From Desulfonatronum thioautotrophicum (GTDB taxonomy: Bacteria; Desulfobacterota; Desulfovibrionia; Desulfovibrionales; Desulfonatronaceae), in the NCBI RefSeq assembly GCF_000934745.1, contig NZ_KN882168.1:186001-250000 (forward strand): DNA of 64,000 nt. The letters run 5' to 3'. The notes under the pieces were generated by a model. It worked only from the letters and a program-made list of their open reading frames with translations. It did not search any database and was not told where the DNA came from. The translations under genes were made by a program, and so were the position numbers. Positions 9,138 through 18,334 of the stretch are shown piece by piece (position 1 is the first letter of the stretch; each line of letters starts with the position of its first letter).

Positions 9138-9836
9138 CTAAATTTTGTGTATGGTGAAGCTGACGGCATAGCGTTTGGTTTTGCCAAACAGCAAGACAAT
9201 TCGCCCGTTATCACGGTCGATATTGGATCCTTCCAAACACAAGCCCAGATCCTTGGGCCGAAAAATGGCTTGGGCCTTCAAAAGTTTGCGCAAGGAGGTT
9301 TCAACGGTTCCTTCCCGGCGATGGATGTACAACCGCAAGTCAGGACGAACCTCTCCTTCTATGGTCCGCGTCTTCTCCAACACCGTCATGTTCGCCCGCG
9401 GCCCAAAGACACCGGAAACCTCGAACTTGAACAGCCGTTCCAGGACTCGGCTCATCCCGGTCTGGGGCGATTCGTCCACATAGAGGTTCCAGAGAAAACG
9501 GCCGACACCGTATCCATCACTCCACCAAAGGCCCGCCTTGTTCAAAACGTGCACACCGGACGGAACGAGCTGGTGCGTGCCTAGACCAAGATCATCGGTC
9601 AGGATATCAAAGCTGATTTGCCGACATCCCAGATGCTGACGCATTTTCTGGAGCAACAAGGCGGAATTCCTGGGCGTCAGCAACTTCAGAGCCATCCTGT
9701 CGCGTGGCTGCAGGGGAATGCCGCGAGTTTGCTCCACTGTGGCGATGATGTCCAAAGCACAGGAGGTGATCAGATGCTGGTCGCGCACCAGTCGCGGCGG
9801 CCGCGCCTCCTCGCGTTTATCATGAAAGGTGGACAT
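9138..9836 (-). CDS. Conserved-looking protein of unknown function
   Basis: About 232 residues from ATG 9836; the frame is open to a TTG at 9869. No strong ribosome-binding site is visible. I do not recognise the family. The composition is that of a soluble, basic protein with no signal peptide or membrane segment. A middle stretch GLWWSDGYGVGRFLWNLYVD is rich in aromatics, followed by RVLERLFKFEVSGVFG and a C-terminal LFGKTKRYAVSF. It stands between the ModE-type regulator and two receiver-domain genes and is divergent from the latter. A forward-strand frame over the same bases looks like a shadow. Confidence 0.55.
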   Translation of the reverse strand: MSTFHDKREEARPPRLVRDQHLITSCALDIIATVEQTRGIPLQPRDRMALKLLTPRNSALLLQKMRQHLGCRQISFDILTDDLGLGTHQLVPSGVHVLNKAGLWWSDGYGVGRFLWNLYVDESPQTGMSRVLERLFKFEVSGVFGPRANMTVLEKTRTIEGEVRPDLRLYIHRREGTVETSLRKLLKAQAIFRPKDLGLCLEGSNIDRDNGRIVLLFGKTKRYAVSFTIHKI

Positions 9837-10013
9837 GGGGAGACGGTCACGAAGCGGTCGGGCACCCAACCGGTCGGAAACGTGACGGGCAGCTCACCGT
9901 TATGCCGGGCACATGGCCCTTATGTTTGCTTTTTGTATCCATTACTTCTATGGTCAGGCCGTTTTTTAAGTAAATTCAGTTACGCGTACTCCATCATTCC
10001 GGGAACAATCCGC

Positions 10014-10034
10014 TCCGACCCAACATCGGTCGGA
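10014..10034. repeat. 7-bp perfect inverted repeat upstream of receiver gene
   Basis: TCCGACC, a 7-base spacer, then GGTCGGA, about 100 bases before the receiver gene at 10133 and inside the divergent intergenic region. It could be an operator or a weak hairpin; there is no following T-run. Function not known. Confidence 0.35.
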
Positions 10035-10132
10035 ATGCGAAGCCCCGGCCTCATTGAAAAATAGCCGACCTCCGCCTGCTGGACAAGCATGCCGACAAGG
10101 GCGAAGCGGCTGCAACCAAGGCAGGCTGTTAC

Positions 10133-10516
10133 ATGTCCGCACGCATACTGCTGGTCGAGGATGACCAACTCAACAGATTCGCGCTGCAGAAGCTTCTCGA
10201 AAAAAGCGGCTATGCCGTCATTGAAGCCGAGGATGGGCAGCGCGCCCTGGAACTCCTGGAGCAGGAAACCGTGGACTGCATTCTGATGGACGTCCAATTG
10301 CCGGTTCTCAACGGGGTGGAGGCCACCCAGACCATCCGGGCCCACGATGGATCCCGCTACAACCCCGAAGTGCCGATCATCGCCTTGACAGCCTACGCCA
10401 TGCCCGGAGACCGGGAGAAGTTTCTGGACTTCGGCATGAACGACTACCTTGCCAAACCGACAACAATTGAACAGTTGGAGGTTGTCTTGCGCAAGTACGT
10501 TGCCGCTGGGGCATAA
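10133..10516 (+). CDS. Single-domain response regulator (CheY-like receiver)
   Basis: 127 residues forming one receiver domain with no output domain. It has the acidic pocket (LLVEDDQ), the phosphoacceptor Asp53 in ILMDVQLP, the switch Thr in ALTAYAM, and Lys in YLAKP. Such proteins act by protein-protein contact or as phosphorelay intermediates. The ATG has only a weak upstream AGG. The frame is open upstream to a TGA at 10055 without another good start codon. It lies near a hybrid kinase with an HPt domain, so it may be a relay partner. Confidence 0.85.
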   Translation: MSARILLVEDDQLNRFALQKLLEKSGYAVIEAEDGQRALELLEQETVDCILMDVQLPVLNGVEATQTIRAHDGSRYNPEVPIIALTAYAMPGDREKFLDFGMNDYLAKPTTIEQLEVVLRKYVAAGA

Positions 10517-10581
10517 AAAAAGAACATCCTTGCCTTCTGACTCCATCGCCGCATGATGCACACAAAAAAGGAGCAGCACCA

Positions 10582-10977
10582 ATGCATGTCCTGATCGTGG
10601 ACGATGATTTGGCCAATCGGGTTGTGATGCAGTCGTACATGCGCGACAAGGCGTCGCGGATCAACATGGCCACCAATGGAGAGGAGGCCGTTCAGGCCGT
10701 GACCATGGCCTTGGACAACCAGGAACCCTATACGTTGATTCTCATGGATATCATGATGCCGGTCATGGATGGCCATCAAGCCCTGAAATCCATTCGGGAG
10801 CTGGAACAACAACGCGGCATCCCCCCGGGAAGCGAGGCCAAGGTGATCATGGTTTCCTGCCTGGAGGACCAAAAGAACGTTTGTCAGGCATTTTTCCAGG
10901 GCATGGCCACCTGCTACCTGACCAAGCCGCTGAGCATGGAAGGCCTGGAAACAGCCCTGAACAGCATTTCCTTTTAG
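10582..10977 (+). CDS. Single-domain response regulator (CheY-like receiver)
   Basis: 131 residues, a receiver alone. It has VDDDLANR, phosphoacceptor Asp56 in LILMDIMMP, and CYLTKPLS with the conserved Lys. The usual switch Thr/Ser region reads MVSCLED. AAAAGGAG lies ahead of the ATG. It follows the previous receiver by 65 bases on the same strand, and its stop overlaps the stop of the convergent receiver-GGDEF gene by 4 bases. It is a probable partner of the adjacent hybrid kinase, but nothing in sequence proves the pairing. Confidence 0.85.
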   Translation: MHVLIVDDDLANRVVMQSYMRDKASRINMATNGEEAVQAVTMALDNQEPYTLILMDIMMPVMDGHQALKSIRELEQQRGIPPGSEAKVIMVSCLEDQKNVCQAFFQGMATCYLTKPLSMEGLETALNSISF

Positions 10978-11993
10978 CGGGCTGCCACGCCGGAACCGGT
11001 TTTGGCCACGGCATCCAGCAGGCTGGAGCCGCCCTCACCCCGACTTCGTCGATTGATAAAATAAGAACTTCCGGGAATGCTTTTGGCAATTTTCTTAACG
11101 TCCGCGCACATGGCCGACACCTCCAGGTGATGGCTGAAGGCGTTTTTCTCCAGTTCCACGATTCCCAGGCTGATGCTCATCAAGGGGAACAAACGCAGCC
11201 GCCCGCTGCGATCCGCGACGCGTATCTGCTCATTTTTCCGATCCTCATCGCTGTAAAATAGCCGAATCCCCTGATCAAAATCCTGAGTCAATCTGTCAAC
11301 GGCCTCCTGGGTGCACTCCACCGGGGAGATGAAAACGAAGTCATCACCCCCGACATGACCGACCATCCCCCCCTTGCCGCAGGCCTCCTCCACGGCCGTG
11401 ACGATCCGGTCGGCCGTAAACCTGAGAACCTGATCTCCGGCAGCAAAGCCGTATTTGTCATTAAAGGCTTTGAAGTTGTCGATATCCGCATAGACCACGC
11501 TTACCGGGCGCCTGCTCTCCAGAGCTTCGGTAATGGCCTTGATGATGGAGTTGTTGCCCGGTAGCTGGGTCAACGGATTGGCGTCCAATGCCAATTGCCG
11601 GAGCCGCTCCAGTTCCAGCAGCACGTCATGCAGCCGGATATGGGTCTGGACCCGCACCAGAATTTCCGCCTCGTTGAACGGTTTCGGGATATAGTCCACC
11701 GCTCCGGCGGAAAACCCCCGAACAATGTCCTCCGAGGAATTTTTCGCCGTGATAAAGACAATGGGCGTCGCGGTGAAGCGTTCGATGGCCTTAATCTTCC
11801 GGCACAGTTCCAACCCATCCATGCCCGGCATCATGATGTCCAGCAGAAAAATGTCCGGACGTTCCTCTTCGACGATCTCCAGAACATCCAGACCGCTTTC
11901 CGCCACCAGGACCTCATAACCGGATTTGACCAGAATGTCCTGCAGCAACTGCAAATTGCTGGGAGAATCATCGGCGATCAAAACAGTCTTCAT
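10974..11993 (-). CDS. Response regulator with GGDEF output domain
   Basis: 339 residues. An N-terminal receiver (phosphoacceptor Asp52 in [11 protein letters not shown]; Lys in YIPKPF) is joined by a short coiled coil to a GGDEF domain (about 140-320). The signature is GGDDF at 215-219, not the usual GGDEF or GGEEF, and there is no RxxD inhibitory site just upstream. GGDEF proteins make cyclic di-GMP, but whether this variant is active cannot be told from sequence. A basic, Gly/Ser-rich tail follows. The ATG overlaps the stop of the hybrid kinase by 4 bases, so it is the probable output of that kinase. Confidence 0.88.
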   Translation of the reverse strand: MKTVLIADDSPSNLQLLQDILVKSGYEVLVAESGLDVLEIVEEERPDIFLLDIMMPGMDGLELCRKIKAIERFTATPIVFITAKNSSEDIVRGFSAGAVDYIPKPFNEAEILVRVQTHIRLHDVLLELERLRQLALDANPLTQLPGNNSIIKAITEALESRRPVSVVYADIDNFKAFNDKYGFAAGDQVLRFTADRIVTAVEEACGKGGMVGHVGGDDFVFISPVECTQEAVDRLTQDFDQGIRLFYSDEDRKNEQIRVADRSGRLRLFPLMSISLGIVELEKNAFSHHLEVSAMCADVKKIAKSIPGSSYFINRRSRGEGGSSLLDAVAKTGSGVAAR

Positions 11994-14900
11994 TGTTCTT
12001 GCAACTCCTTGAACCGGGACAATACCAAGGCCGCTTCGCGCAGGACAGCGATGTTCATGGCCCCGGCATCCTGCTGCAGAGAGCGGGCAAACATCGCGGC
12101 ATCATTTCGACCAGCGGCCTCGAGCAGCTCTGCCATTTCCGCTGCGAGGACTTCAATACGCCGAATATTTTGGGACTTCAAACCCCGTTGCAGCTTTTTC
12201 CAGAGCACCATCGCCTGAGCGTGCTCCCGGACGGCCAGGGCAAATGCCCGTGGATCAACCGACGCATTCGTTAGGTGTTGTTGGTCCTGATCTAAAGCGT
12301 CCGGCGTCTTACAACCTTGCACAACACTCACGTTTTGAAACAGATCCCGCAGGCGGATGGCCAACAGCCCGGCCTGCTCCCAGTCCGCCTGCTCCAGGGC
12401 CTGTTCCGTGTTCTCCATGGTTTGACGCATGTCCTCCAGTCGCAGGTTGGCCGCACTGCCTTTCAGGGTATGGGCGCACATCCGGGCTGTTTCCAGATCC
12501 CGCTCCTGAAGTGCATTGTCCAGCATGTCGATAATCCGCGGGGAGTGCTGCAGAAAAAGCTGCATGGCCCGTTCAACAACCTCCCCAGGCAAAGCTACGG
12601 GCACACCTTCGGGTACACCTTCAGGCATGCAGCTCCCGGAGACGTTGTCCGACACATGGGCTGTTCCGGAAGAAGTTTTCCGCCCTCCACTTTCCAGGTA
12701 GCGCTCCAGTACCCGGAGCAGATCCGCCTGCTTCACCGGCTTGGAGAGATAATCGTCCATTCCGGCGGCCAGACATTTATCCCGATCTTTTTCCATGGCA
12801 TGGGCTGTCATGGCCACGATGGGCGTTCGTCCCAACGATCCCTCCAGCCGACGGATCTGCCCCGTGGCCGCGAACCCGTCCATGACCGGCATCTGACAGT
12901 CCATAAACACCAGATCGTACTGCTTTGCCCTCGCGGCATTCACGGCCTCTTGGCCATTGCCGGCGACATCAACCCGCAGACCCAATTGGCGAAACATTCC
13001 CAAGGCGACCTCCCGGTTCACCGGATTGTCCTCCACAAGGAGGATTTCTCCGCTCAGCTGTCGACCGACACTCTTTCGGGCCTCTTGTGCTGCCCGAGCC
13101 TCGGTGATCCGGTGCCGGGTGATCATCCCGTCACCAGGGGGTGCCTTCCTGCCCCCCAAAAGCAGTAACGTGTCGTGAAGATGTGACTGCAGGACCGGTT
13201 TGATCAGATACGCCGCAAAACCGACCTGTTCCATGCGTTTTGCGTCGCCTCGCTTGCCCATGGAACTGAGCAACACCAGTTTGGTGTCCTCAAGGGCTGG
13301 ATCGGCCTTGATCCGGCAGGCCAGTTCCTCGCCGTCCATGCCCGGCATGTGGAAATCCAAAATGGCAATCTGGTAAGGACGGCCCTGGGCAACCCCGGTT
13401 TGCAACCGCTCCAGGGCCATGGCCCCGGAATCTGCCGAGTCGGCATGAATCTTCCATCCTGCCAGCAATTCTTCAAGAATCTCCAGATTCACCGGGTTGT
13501 CATCCACGGCCAGCACCCGCATGGACTGCAGATCCGCGGTCACGGGGATCACGTCATGGATCTGTTCGCTTTGGTGCAACTCCAGGATTACCATGAAGGA
13601 GGAACCTTTCCCGACCCGGCTTTGCACCTGGATTCGCCCCCCCATCAGCTCGGCAAGCTGCCGTGAAATGGACAGGCCCAACCCGGTGCCGCCGTAGATC
13701 CTTGTGGTGGATTGGTCCGCCTGGGTGAAGGACTCGAAAATCCGTTCAATCATCTCCTGGGAAATACCGATCCCGGTGTCTTCCACGGTGATCCGCAACT
13801 CATATCGCCCTTCACCCAACTCCTGGCAGTCCACACCCAGGTAGACATGGCCCTGCTCCGTAAACTTGATGGCGTTGCCCAGAAGATTGGCCAGAACCTG
13901 ACGGATTCGCCCGGGGTCCCCGACATAGCGGTTCGGGCACGCGGGAGGGTAACGGACAATCAGCTCCAGCCCCTTCTCTTCAGCCCGGGCCGCCAGCAAA
14001 TGGGCCATTTCCTCGACAATCACCCGGAGATCAAACGGAATCTCCTCCAGACTCAGCTTTCCGGCTTCGAGCTTGGAAAAATCCAGGATGTCATTGATGA
14101 TTCCCAGCAAGGCCTCGGCGGAGCGCTTGACCGTCCGGGCATAATGCCCTTGCTGCTCGGTCAATCCGGTGCGCAACAACAATTCGGTCATGCCCACCAC
14201 GCCGTTCATGGGCGTACGGATTTCATGGCTCATATTGGCCACGAAATCGCTTTTGGCCTGGTTGGCCGCCTCCGCGGCCTCTTTGGCCCGACGCAGCTCC
14301 TCCTCGACCTTCATCCGATCCGCAACCTCCTGACGCAACAACTCCACTGTAACGTGCAGATCGCTGGTCCGTTCCTTGACCCGACGGTCCAGCGTGACAT
14401 GCGCGTGCTTCAAGGCGCGCTGGGCCCGCTTCGCCGCGGTGATGTTCCGGACAAGCATGATGACGCACATCTCGCCTTGGAGCTCCAGGGAGCTGGCAAT
14501 GATTTCAATATCCAGCTTTTTCCCACTTTGGCTCTGTACGAGCACATGATAGCGCCGCTTTTCCACACCAGACGTGGCCCGTGTCAAAGCATCCCCGGGC
14601 ATGCGCTTCAGGCAGCTGAACTCGTTGAAAATATTCTGTGCCACCTCCTCCCCGAACAGGTCACCCATGCTTTTCGTGGCAAACTCCCGCTCATCATACC
14701 CCAGCATGAGCCGGGCCGCGGGATTGAACTGCAACAGGTTCCCCCGCAAATCATACACCATCATGCCATTGGCCATGTGCATGTATATGGCACTGAAAAA
14801 AATCAGGTTCTCTTGAAGCTCCTGGGTGGCGTTCCTGATACGTCCCTGCAAGCCGGTGATCATCTCGTCAAGCTGCCGGGCCATGTATTGCATGGTTCGG

Positions 14901-15583
14901 GCCAAATCGCCGATTTCATCCTGGGATCGAACCAGCATCGGTGCCTTGAAATCATGATCCGCGACCCGACCGGCATACTCGGTAAGCTGGGTCAGAGGCT
15001 GGGAAATGCGGTTGATCATTACGTAGGCCACGATGACGCCCAGGATAAAGAAAAGGATGAACATGCCGTGCTGAAAAAACACCTCCCGCCAGATCAGGCT
15101 GTTGATGCTTTCCAGGTCCATGCCCACATGCACGCTGCCGGCCAATCCGCCCAGGATGGGATGGCTGATGTCCAGGGCCCTGCCCAGACCCGGAATATGC
15201 ACCTGCCGCACGACAACCTGATGATGCGGCAGGTGCTCCGGGGGTACCGGTGATGCAATACTCATTAACTCCTGGGGCACCCTGGGCGTGAAGGTGTGGG
15301 AAAGCACTTCGCCGGCGCGGTCCTGCACATAGATATAGGCCACGTTCCGGATTTCCAGATACTGATCGATAACGGCCTGTACCGTGGCCGCGTCCCGGCT
15401 CAACAACAGCTCCGTGCTGGAACTGGCGATGCTCCGGGCTATGGCCACGGCCTTGCTCTCGTTCTCGGACATCATCAACCGGTGCAGGGTCCAGCCCGAG
15501 TACACGGATGAGCCCGTGGCCATTGCTCCGAATATGAGCACCATGACCAGCAAGGTCTTGCGCAACAGTCGAGACGCTCTCAC
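11990..15583 (-). CDS. Hybrid sensor histidine kinase (sensor-HAMP-PAS-HisKA-HATPase-REC-REC-HPt)
   Basis: 1197 residues. Membrane segments at about 9-30 and 172-191 bracket a periplasmic sensor. Then come HAMP (192-245), PAS (about 255-385), a coiled coil, HisKA with [11 protein letters not shown] (His453), and HATPase with N, G1 and G2 boxes ([22 protein letters not shown]). Two receivers follow (Asp743 in [10 protein letters not shown]; Asp895 in [10 protein letters not shown]), then an HPt domain with [11 protein letters not shown] (His1038). About 150 further residues of helical character follow the HPt. This is the full BarA/TorS-type phosphorelay in one chain. Its start overlaps the stop of the binding-protein gene and its stop overlaps the receiver-GGDEF start, each by 4 bases. 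The binding protein is therefore the likely ligand sensor, as TorT is for TorS; that analogy is inference. Confidence 0.93.
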   Translation of the reverse strand: MRASRLLRKTLLVMVLIFGAMATGSSVYSGWTLHRLMMSENESKAVAIARSIASSSTELLLSRDAATVQAVIDQYLEIRNVAYIYVQDRAGEVLSHTFTPRVPQELMSIASPVPPEHLPHHQVVVRQVHIPGLGRALDISHPILGGLAGSVHVGMDLESINSLIWREVFFQHGMFILFFILGVIVAYVMINRISQPLTQLTEYAGRVADHDFKAPMLVRSQDEIGDLARTMQYMARQLDEMITGLQGRIRNATQELQENLIFFSAIYMHMANGMMVYDLRGNLLQFNPAARLMLGYDEREFATKSMGDLFGEEVAQNIFNEFSCLKRMPGDALTRATSGVEKRRYHVLVQSQSGKKLDIEIIASSLELQGEMCVIMLVRNITAAKRAQRALKHAHVTLDRRVKERTSDLHVTVELLRQEVADRMKVEEELRRAKEAAEAANQAKSDFVANMSHEIRTPMNGVVGMTELLLRTGLTEQQGHYARTVKRSAEALLGIINDILDFSKLEAGKLSLEEIPFDLRVIVEEMAHLLAARAEEKGLELIVRYPPACPNRYVGDPGRIRQVLANLLGNAIKFTEQGHVYLGVDCQELGEGRYELRITVEDTGIGISQEMIERIFESFTQADQSTTRIYGGTGLGLSISRQLAELMGGRIQVQSRVGKGSSFMVILELHQSEQIHDVIPVTADLQSMRVLAVDDNPVNLEILEELLAGWKIHADSADSGAMALERLQTGVAQGRPYQIAILDFHMPGMDGEELACRIKADPALEDTKLVLLSSMGKRGDAKRMEQVGFAAYLIKPVLQSHLHDTLLLLGGRKAPPGDGMITRHRITEARAAQEARKSVGRQLSGEILLVEDNPVNREVALGMFRQLGLRVDVAGNGQEAVNAARAKQYDLVFMDCQMPVMDGFAATGQIRRLEGSLGRTPIVAMTAHAMEKDRDKCLAAGMDDYLSKPVKQADLLRVLERYLESGGRKTSSGTAHVSDNVSGSCMPEGVPEGVPVALPGEVVERAMQLFLQHSPRIIDMLDNALQERDLETARMCAHTLKGSAANLRLEDMRQTMENTEQALEQADWEQAGLLAIRLRDLFQNVSVVQGCKTPDALDQDQQHLTNASVDPRAFALAVREHAQAMVLWKKLQRGLKSQNIRRIEVLAAEMAELLEAAGRNDAAMFARSLQQDAGAMNIAVLREAALVLSRFKELQEQ

Positions 15584-16857
15584 GGTACCTGCCCTTCATA
15601 CCATTGGGACCAGTCGCGCAGAGGAACGAACCGGCCATCCTGGACCGTGGAAAAAAAGATCGTGTCCATTCCCTGCCGATGATCCGGCCCAAGAAAAATG
15701 GGATCCCCGATGCCCAGATGAATCAGCAGCGGTTCTTCAGTATAATTGCCACCCCCTGCCGACAGCTGCTCCAACGGAATGTTCCGCACAAGTGCGGCAA
15801 ACACCTTGGCGTTGAGCATCCCCTCAAAACTGGCAAAACTGTAGGGCAGGGGCGTATAGGACTCTGAAGTAAGTCCCTCCGGGAGCTCACATGAGCAGGT
15901 ATCCATGATCCAGCGGTACTCCAGGACTCCCCAAAGGGAATAGTCTTCGTAGCTGGGAACCACTTGGGAGTTGACTAGGCCATGCGTGTAACAGCGCCCA
16001 GTCTGCTGTTCCAAGCCCAGCAAAAGATCCAGCATGCTCTCGCTGGCCACGAAGGAAACGTTGGCCACGGGCACGTCCCAGCCCAGGTCTCGGGCATCGC
16101 GGATAAACGCGGCCGCGGCGGCGTAGGAGGCGATGCTGATGACCACCTCCGGGTTTGCGGCATGCAGAATCTCCACCTGTTCAAGCATGCTCTGTCCAAA
16201 CTCGAATCCTCGGGAGTACGTGGCCTCCTCCACAATGGTCAGGGCATTGGGTTGCAGGGACTTGCGCAGCCCTTCCCAGCCGCTGCGTCCGTATGAATCG
16301 GCCTGGTAAAGGATCGCAAAGCGGGTCTTGCCCAAACCGAGAAATTCATGAACCATCGCGTCCACTTCCTGGGCATAGGATGCCCGAAGATTGAAGACAT
16401 GGGCGTCGTAGGGCGGCCGCCGGTGAGGTTCGGCACCGGTCACCGGAAAAAACAAGGACAAACCTCGATCCTCGTAAACCTTCAATAACGGGAGAATGCG
16501 GGTTACCGTGGGAGTCCCCACAAAGCTGAACAGGGCGTCAACACCGTCCTGCTCCACAAGCCTGATGGTGTTCTCCAGCACTCTGGCCGGATCATAGGCG
16601 TCGTCATAGGCCAGAAAGCGCACCGGCCGACCGTTGATTCCACCACGTTGGTTCAGATGTTCGAAATAGGCGAGTGCTCCACGATAGACCTCGATGCCCA
16701 AGGCGTTGATCGGCCCGCTGAACGCTCCGGACATGCCCACACGAATCGGCTCCGTTTCTCCCTCGTCCGACCATGCCGGAATTGCAAAGAGAAGAACCAG
16801 CAAGAGGCACCAGCTTCCCCTGCGCCATTGCACTGCCCCTGACGTTTTTATGCGCAT
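15580..16857 (-). CDS. Periplasmic branched-chain-amino-acid/amide-type substrate-binding protein
   Basis: 425 residues from ATG 16857, which has AGGAG 7 bases upstream. A longer frame to 16941 would bury the signal peptide. The N-terminus is basic, then hydrophobic ([15 protein letters not shown]) with a probable Sec cleavage and no lipobox. The mature part follows the LivK/AmiC type I fold: [17 protein letters not shown], then GGINGRP, DDAYDP, and [12 protein letters not shown]. No ABC permease or ATPase genes are nearby, and the gene is translationally coupled to a hybrid kinase. It therefore probably senses a ligand rather than transports one. The ligand is unknown. Confidence 0.87.
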   Translation of the reverse strand: MRIKTSGAVQWRRGSWCLLLVLLFAIPAWSDEGETEPIRVGMSGAFSGPINALGIEVYRGALAYFEHLNQRGGINGRPVRFLAYDDAYDPARVLENTIRLVEQDGVDALFSFVGTPTVTRILPLLKVYEDRGLSLFFPVTGAEPHRRPPYDAHVFNLRASYAQEVDAMVHEFLGLGKTRFAILYQADSYGRSGWEGLRKSLQPNALTIVEEATYSRGFEFGQSMLEQVEILHAANPEVVISIASYAAAAAFIRDARDLGWDVPVANVSFVASESMLDLLLGLEQQTGRCYTHGLVNSQVVPSYEDYSLWGVLEYRWIMDTCSCELPEGLTSESYTPLPYSFASFEGMLNAKVFAALVRNIPLEQLSAGGGNYTEEPLLIHLGIGDPIFLGPDHRQGMDTIFFSTVQDGRFVPLRDWSQWYEGQVP

Positions 16858-17517
16858 TCTCTGACTCCTGAAACGGCTCCAGAATGGAGCCTCTTGCCGA
16901 AAGCATGTCTGAATCCACTCATTCCGCGTTGCCATCCCCATTCAGAAGTCGATCCACGACCACCCAGACCCGCCGTACCGAAAAGTTCCTGACGAACTGC
17001 CCGGCAAGATGCCGTGCGCCGACACCGAAAACAAATTCCGGAGCCACGAATTTCCGCAAATTTTCCATGGAAGGTGAAGAAACGGTCTACCTCCAGTGGG
17101 AACCTCTGAATAAAGGCGCTCCCGTCACACTTGGGTGAAAATTAAGCGAAGTTTAGGGCATACCGGAATCAAAACAAAGAATCCAGAACGAATCGTGGCC
17201 CATGCGCATTTTTTCATCTCCCCTTGATACGAAAAAAAATCATACCCCTTGCCGATGCCACGGAGGTCTTACCTTCTTCAAATATGGTTCAAAATGTGGA
17301 CACCTTGGGCAATTGCCTTTGAAAGTCGTTTTGGGCATCTTGGCCGAAAACTCTTATTGAAGGCTGCGTCCACGGTCTGGTCTGTTGCTTTTTTCTGGCG
17401 TGTTGCACGCAACACCTCTTCACGCAACCCACCAAGGCATGATTCCTTAACGCCTGCCTTCTCCGTGCCTCCCGCCGCGCTGGATCCTCAATACAATCAA
17501 CCTGCTTTGGAGCCCCA
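16858..17517. other. Intergenic region without a convincing gene
   Basis: About 660 bases between the divergent binding-protein gene and gph. Short open frames exist on both strands, but none has a ribosome-binding site with protein-like composition. There are A/T-rich patches around 17145-17165 and 17220-17240 that may hold promoters. No clear repeat or hairpin terminator is seen. Confidence 0.5.
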
Positions 17518-18207
17518 ATGTCGACACCCCGCCCCCAGGGCGTAATATTCGATCTCGACGGTACCCTTCTGGACACGCTGGAAGATTTGGCTGACGCCAT
17601 GAACACGGTCCTGGCCTCACACCATTGGCCGACCCACCCTTTGGACGCCTATCGACGGTTCGTAGGCAACGGGGTGAGCATGCTGGTTCGCCGGGCCGTT
17701 CCTGAGGTCGAACGAAATGATGTCCAACGATTGGACGCAATCACTCAGGAAATGCGCTCTGTCTATGGCCGGCATTGGGCCAAGAAAACCAGGTTATATC
17801 CCGGAATTGATCCCCTTCTGCGCACACTCAAGGCACAAGGCATTCCGATGGCCGTGCTGACCAACAAGCCCCATGACGCCGCCATGGCCTTGGTCGACCA
17901 TTTTTTTCCAGAGAATATGTTTCGGTTGGTAACGGGTGCCCACCCGGACAAGCCCCGTAAACCAGATCCGACCACGGCCCTGGAGACAGCCGATCATCTG
18001 GGAGTGCTCCCCGCCTCCACCCTTTTTCTTGGCGACTCAGACGTGGACATGCAGACCGCAACCGCTGCCGGAATGACCCCGCTGGGCGCAGGCTGGGGGT
18101 TCCGCGGTCCGGATGAACTCCTGGCCAGTGGAGCAAGCATGGTGTTGAACAATCCAATGGAACTGCTGGACAGATTGCCGGCTGACGGCCCGACGCAGAG
18201 CCCATAG
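17518..18207 (+). CDS. gph: Phosphoglycolate phosphatase-like HAD hydrolase
   Basis: 229 residues of the HAD superfamily, subfamily IA. Motif I is FDLDGTLLDT (nucleophile Asp and acid Asp), followed by the alpha-helical cap with FVGNGVSMLVRRA typical of Gph. Motif II is VLTNKP, the motif III Lys is in KPRKPDP, and motif IV is FLGDSDVD. It dephosphorylates 2-phosphoglycolate, a by-product of DNA repair and oxygen damage; other small sugar phosphates are possible. GGAG precedes the ATG. It is monocistronic and convergent with recD2. Confidence 0.85.
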   Translation: MSTPRPQGVIFDLDGTLLDTLEDLADAMNTVLASHHWPTHPLDAYRRFVGNGVSMLVRRAVPEVERNDVQRLDAITQEMRSVYGRHWAKKTRLYPGIDPLLRTLKAQGIPMAVLTNKPHDAAMALVDHFFPENMFRLVTGAHPDKPRKPDPTTALETADHLGVLPASTLFLGDSDVDMQTATAAGMTPLGAGWGFRGPDELLASGASMVLNNPMELLDRLPADGPTQSP

Positions 18208-18334
18208 TTTCGTTGTGGTGCTTGGCATCCTGGACATAGGAAAACGCATGAAGGCCAATGCCGACGGCTGGCATCTGGAATACCGGATATGGAATACGGC
18301 GTGCATCTTTATCCGGCTTTTGTGAAGCTCTGCC

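Noticed and set aside
13712-15253. 513-codon forward frame
   Set aside because: Exactly antisense to the hybrid histidine kinase; long shadow frames are common in GC-rich genes.
16884-17138. Forward frame upstream of gph
   Set aside because: No ribosome-binding site, Ser/Thr/Arg-rich random-looking sequence, and it overlaps the promoter region of the binding-protein gene.
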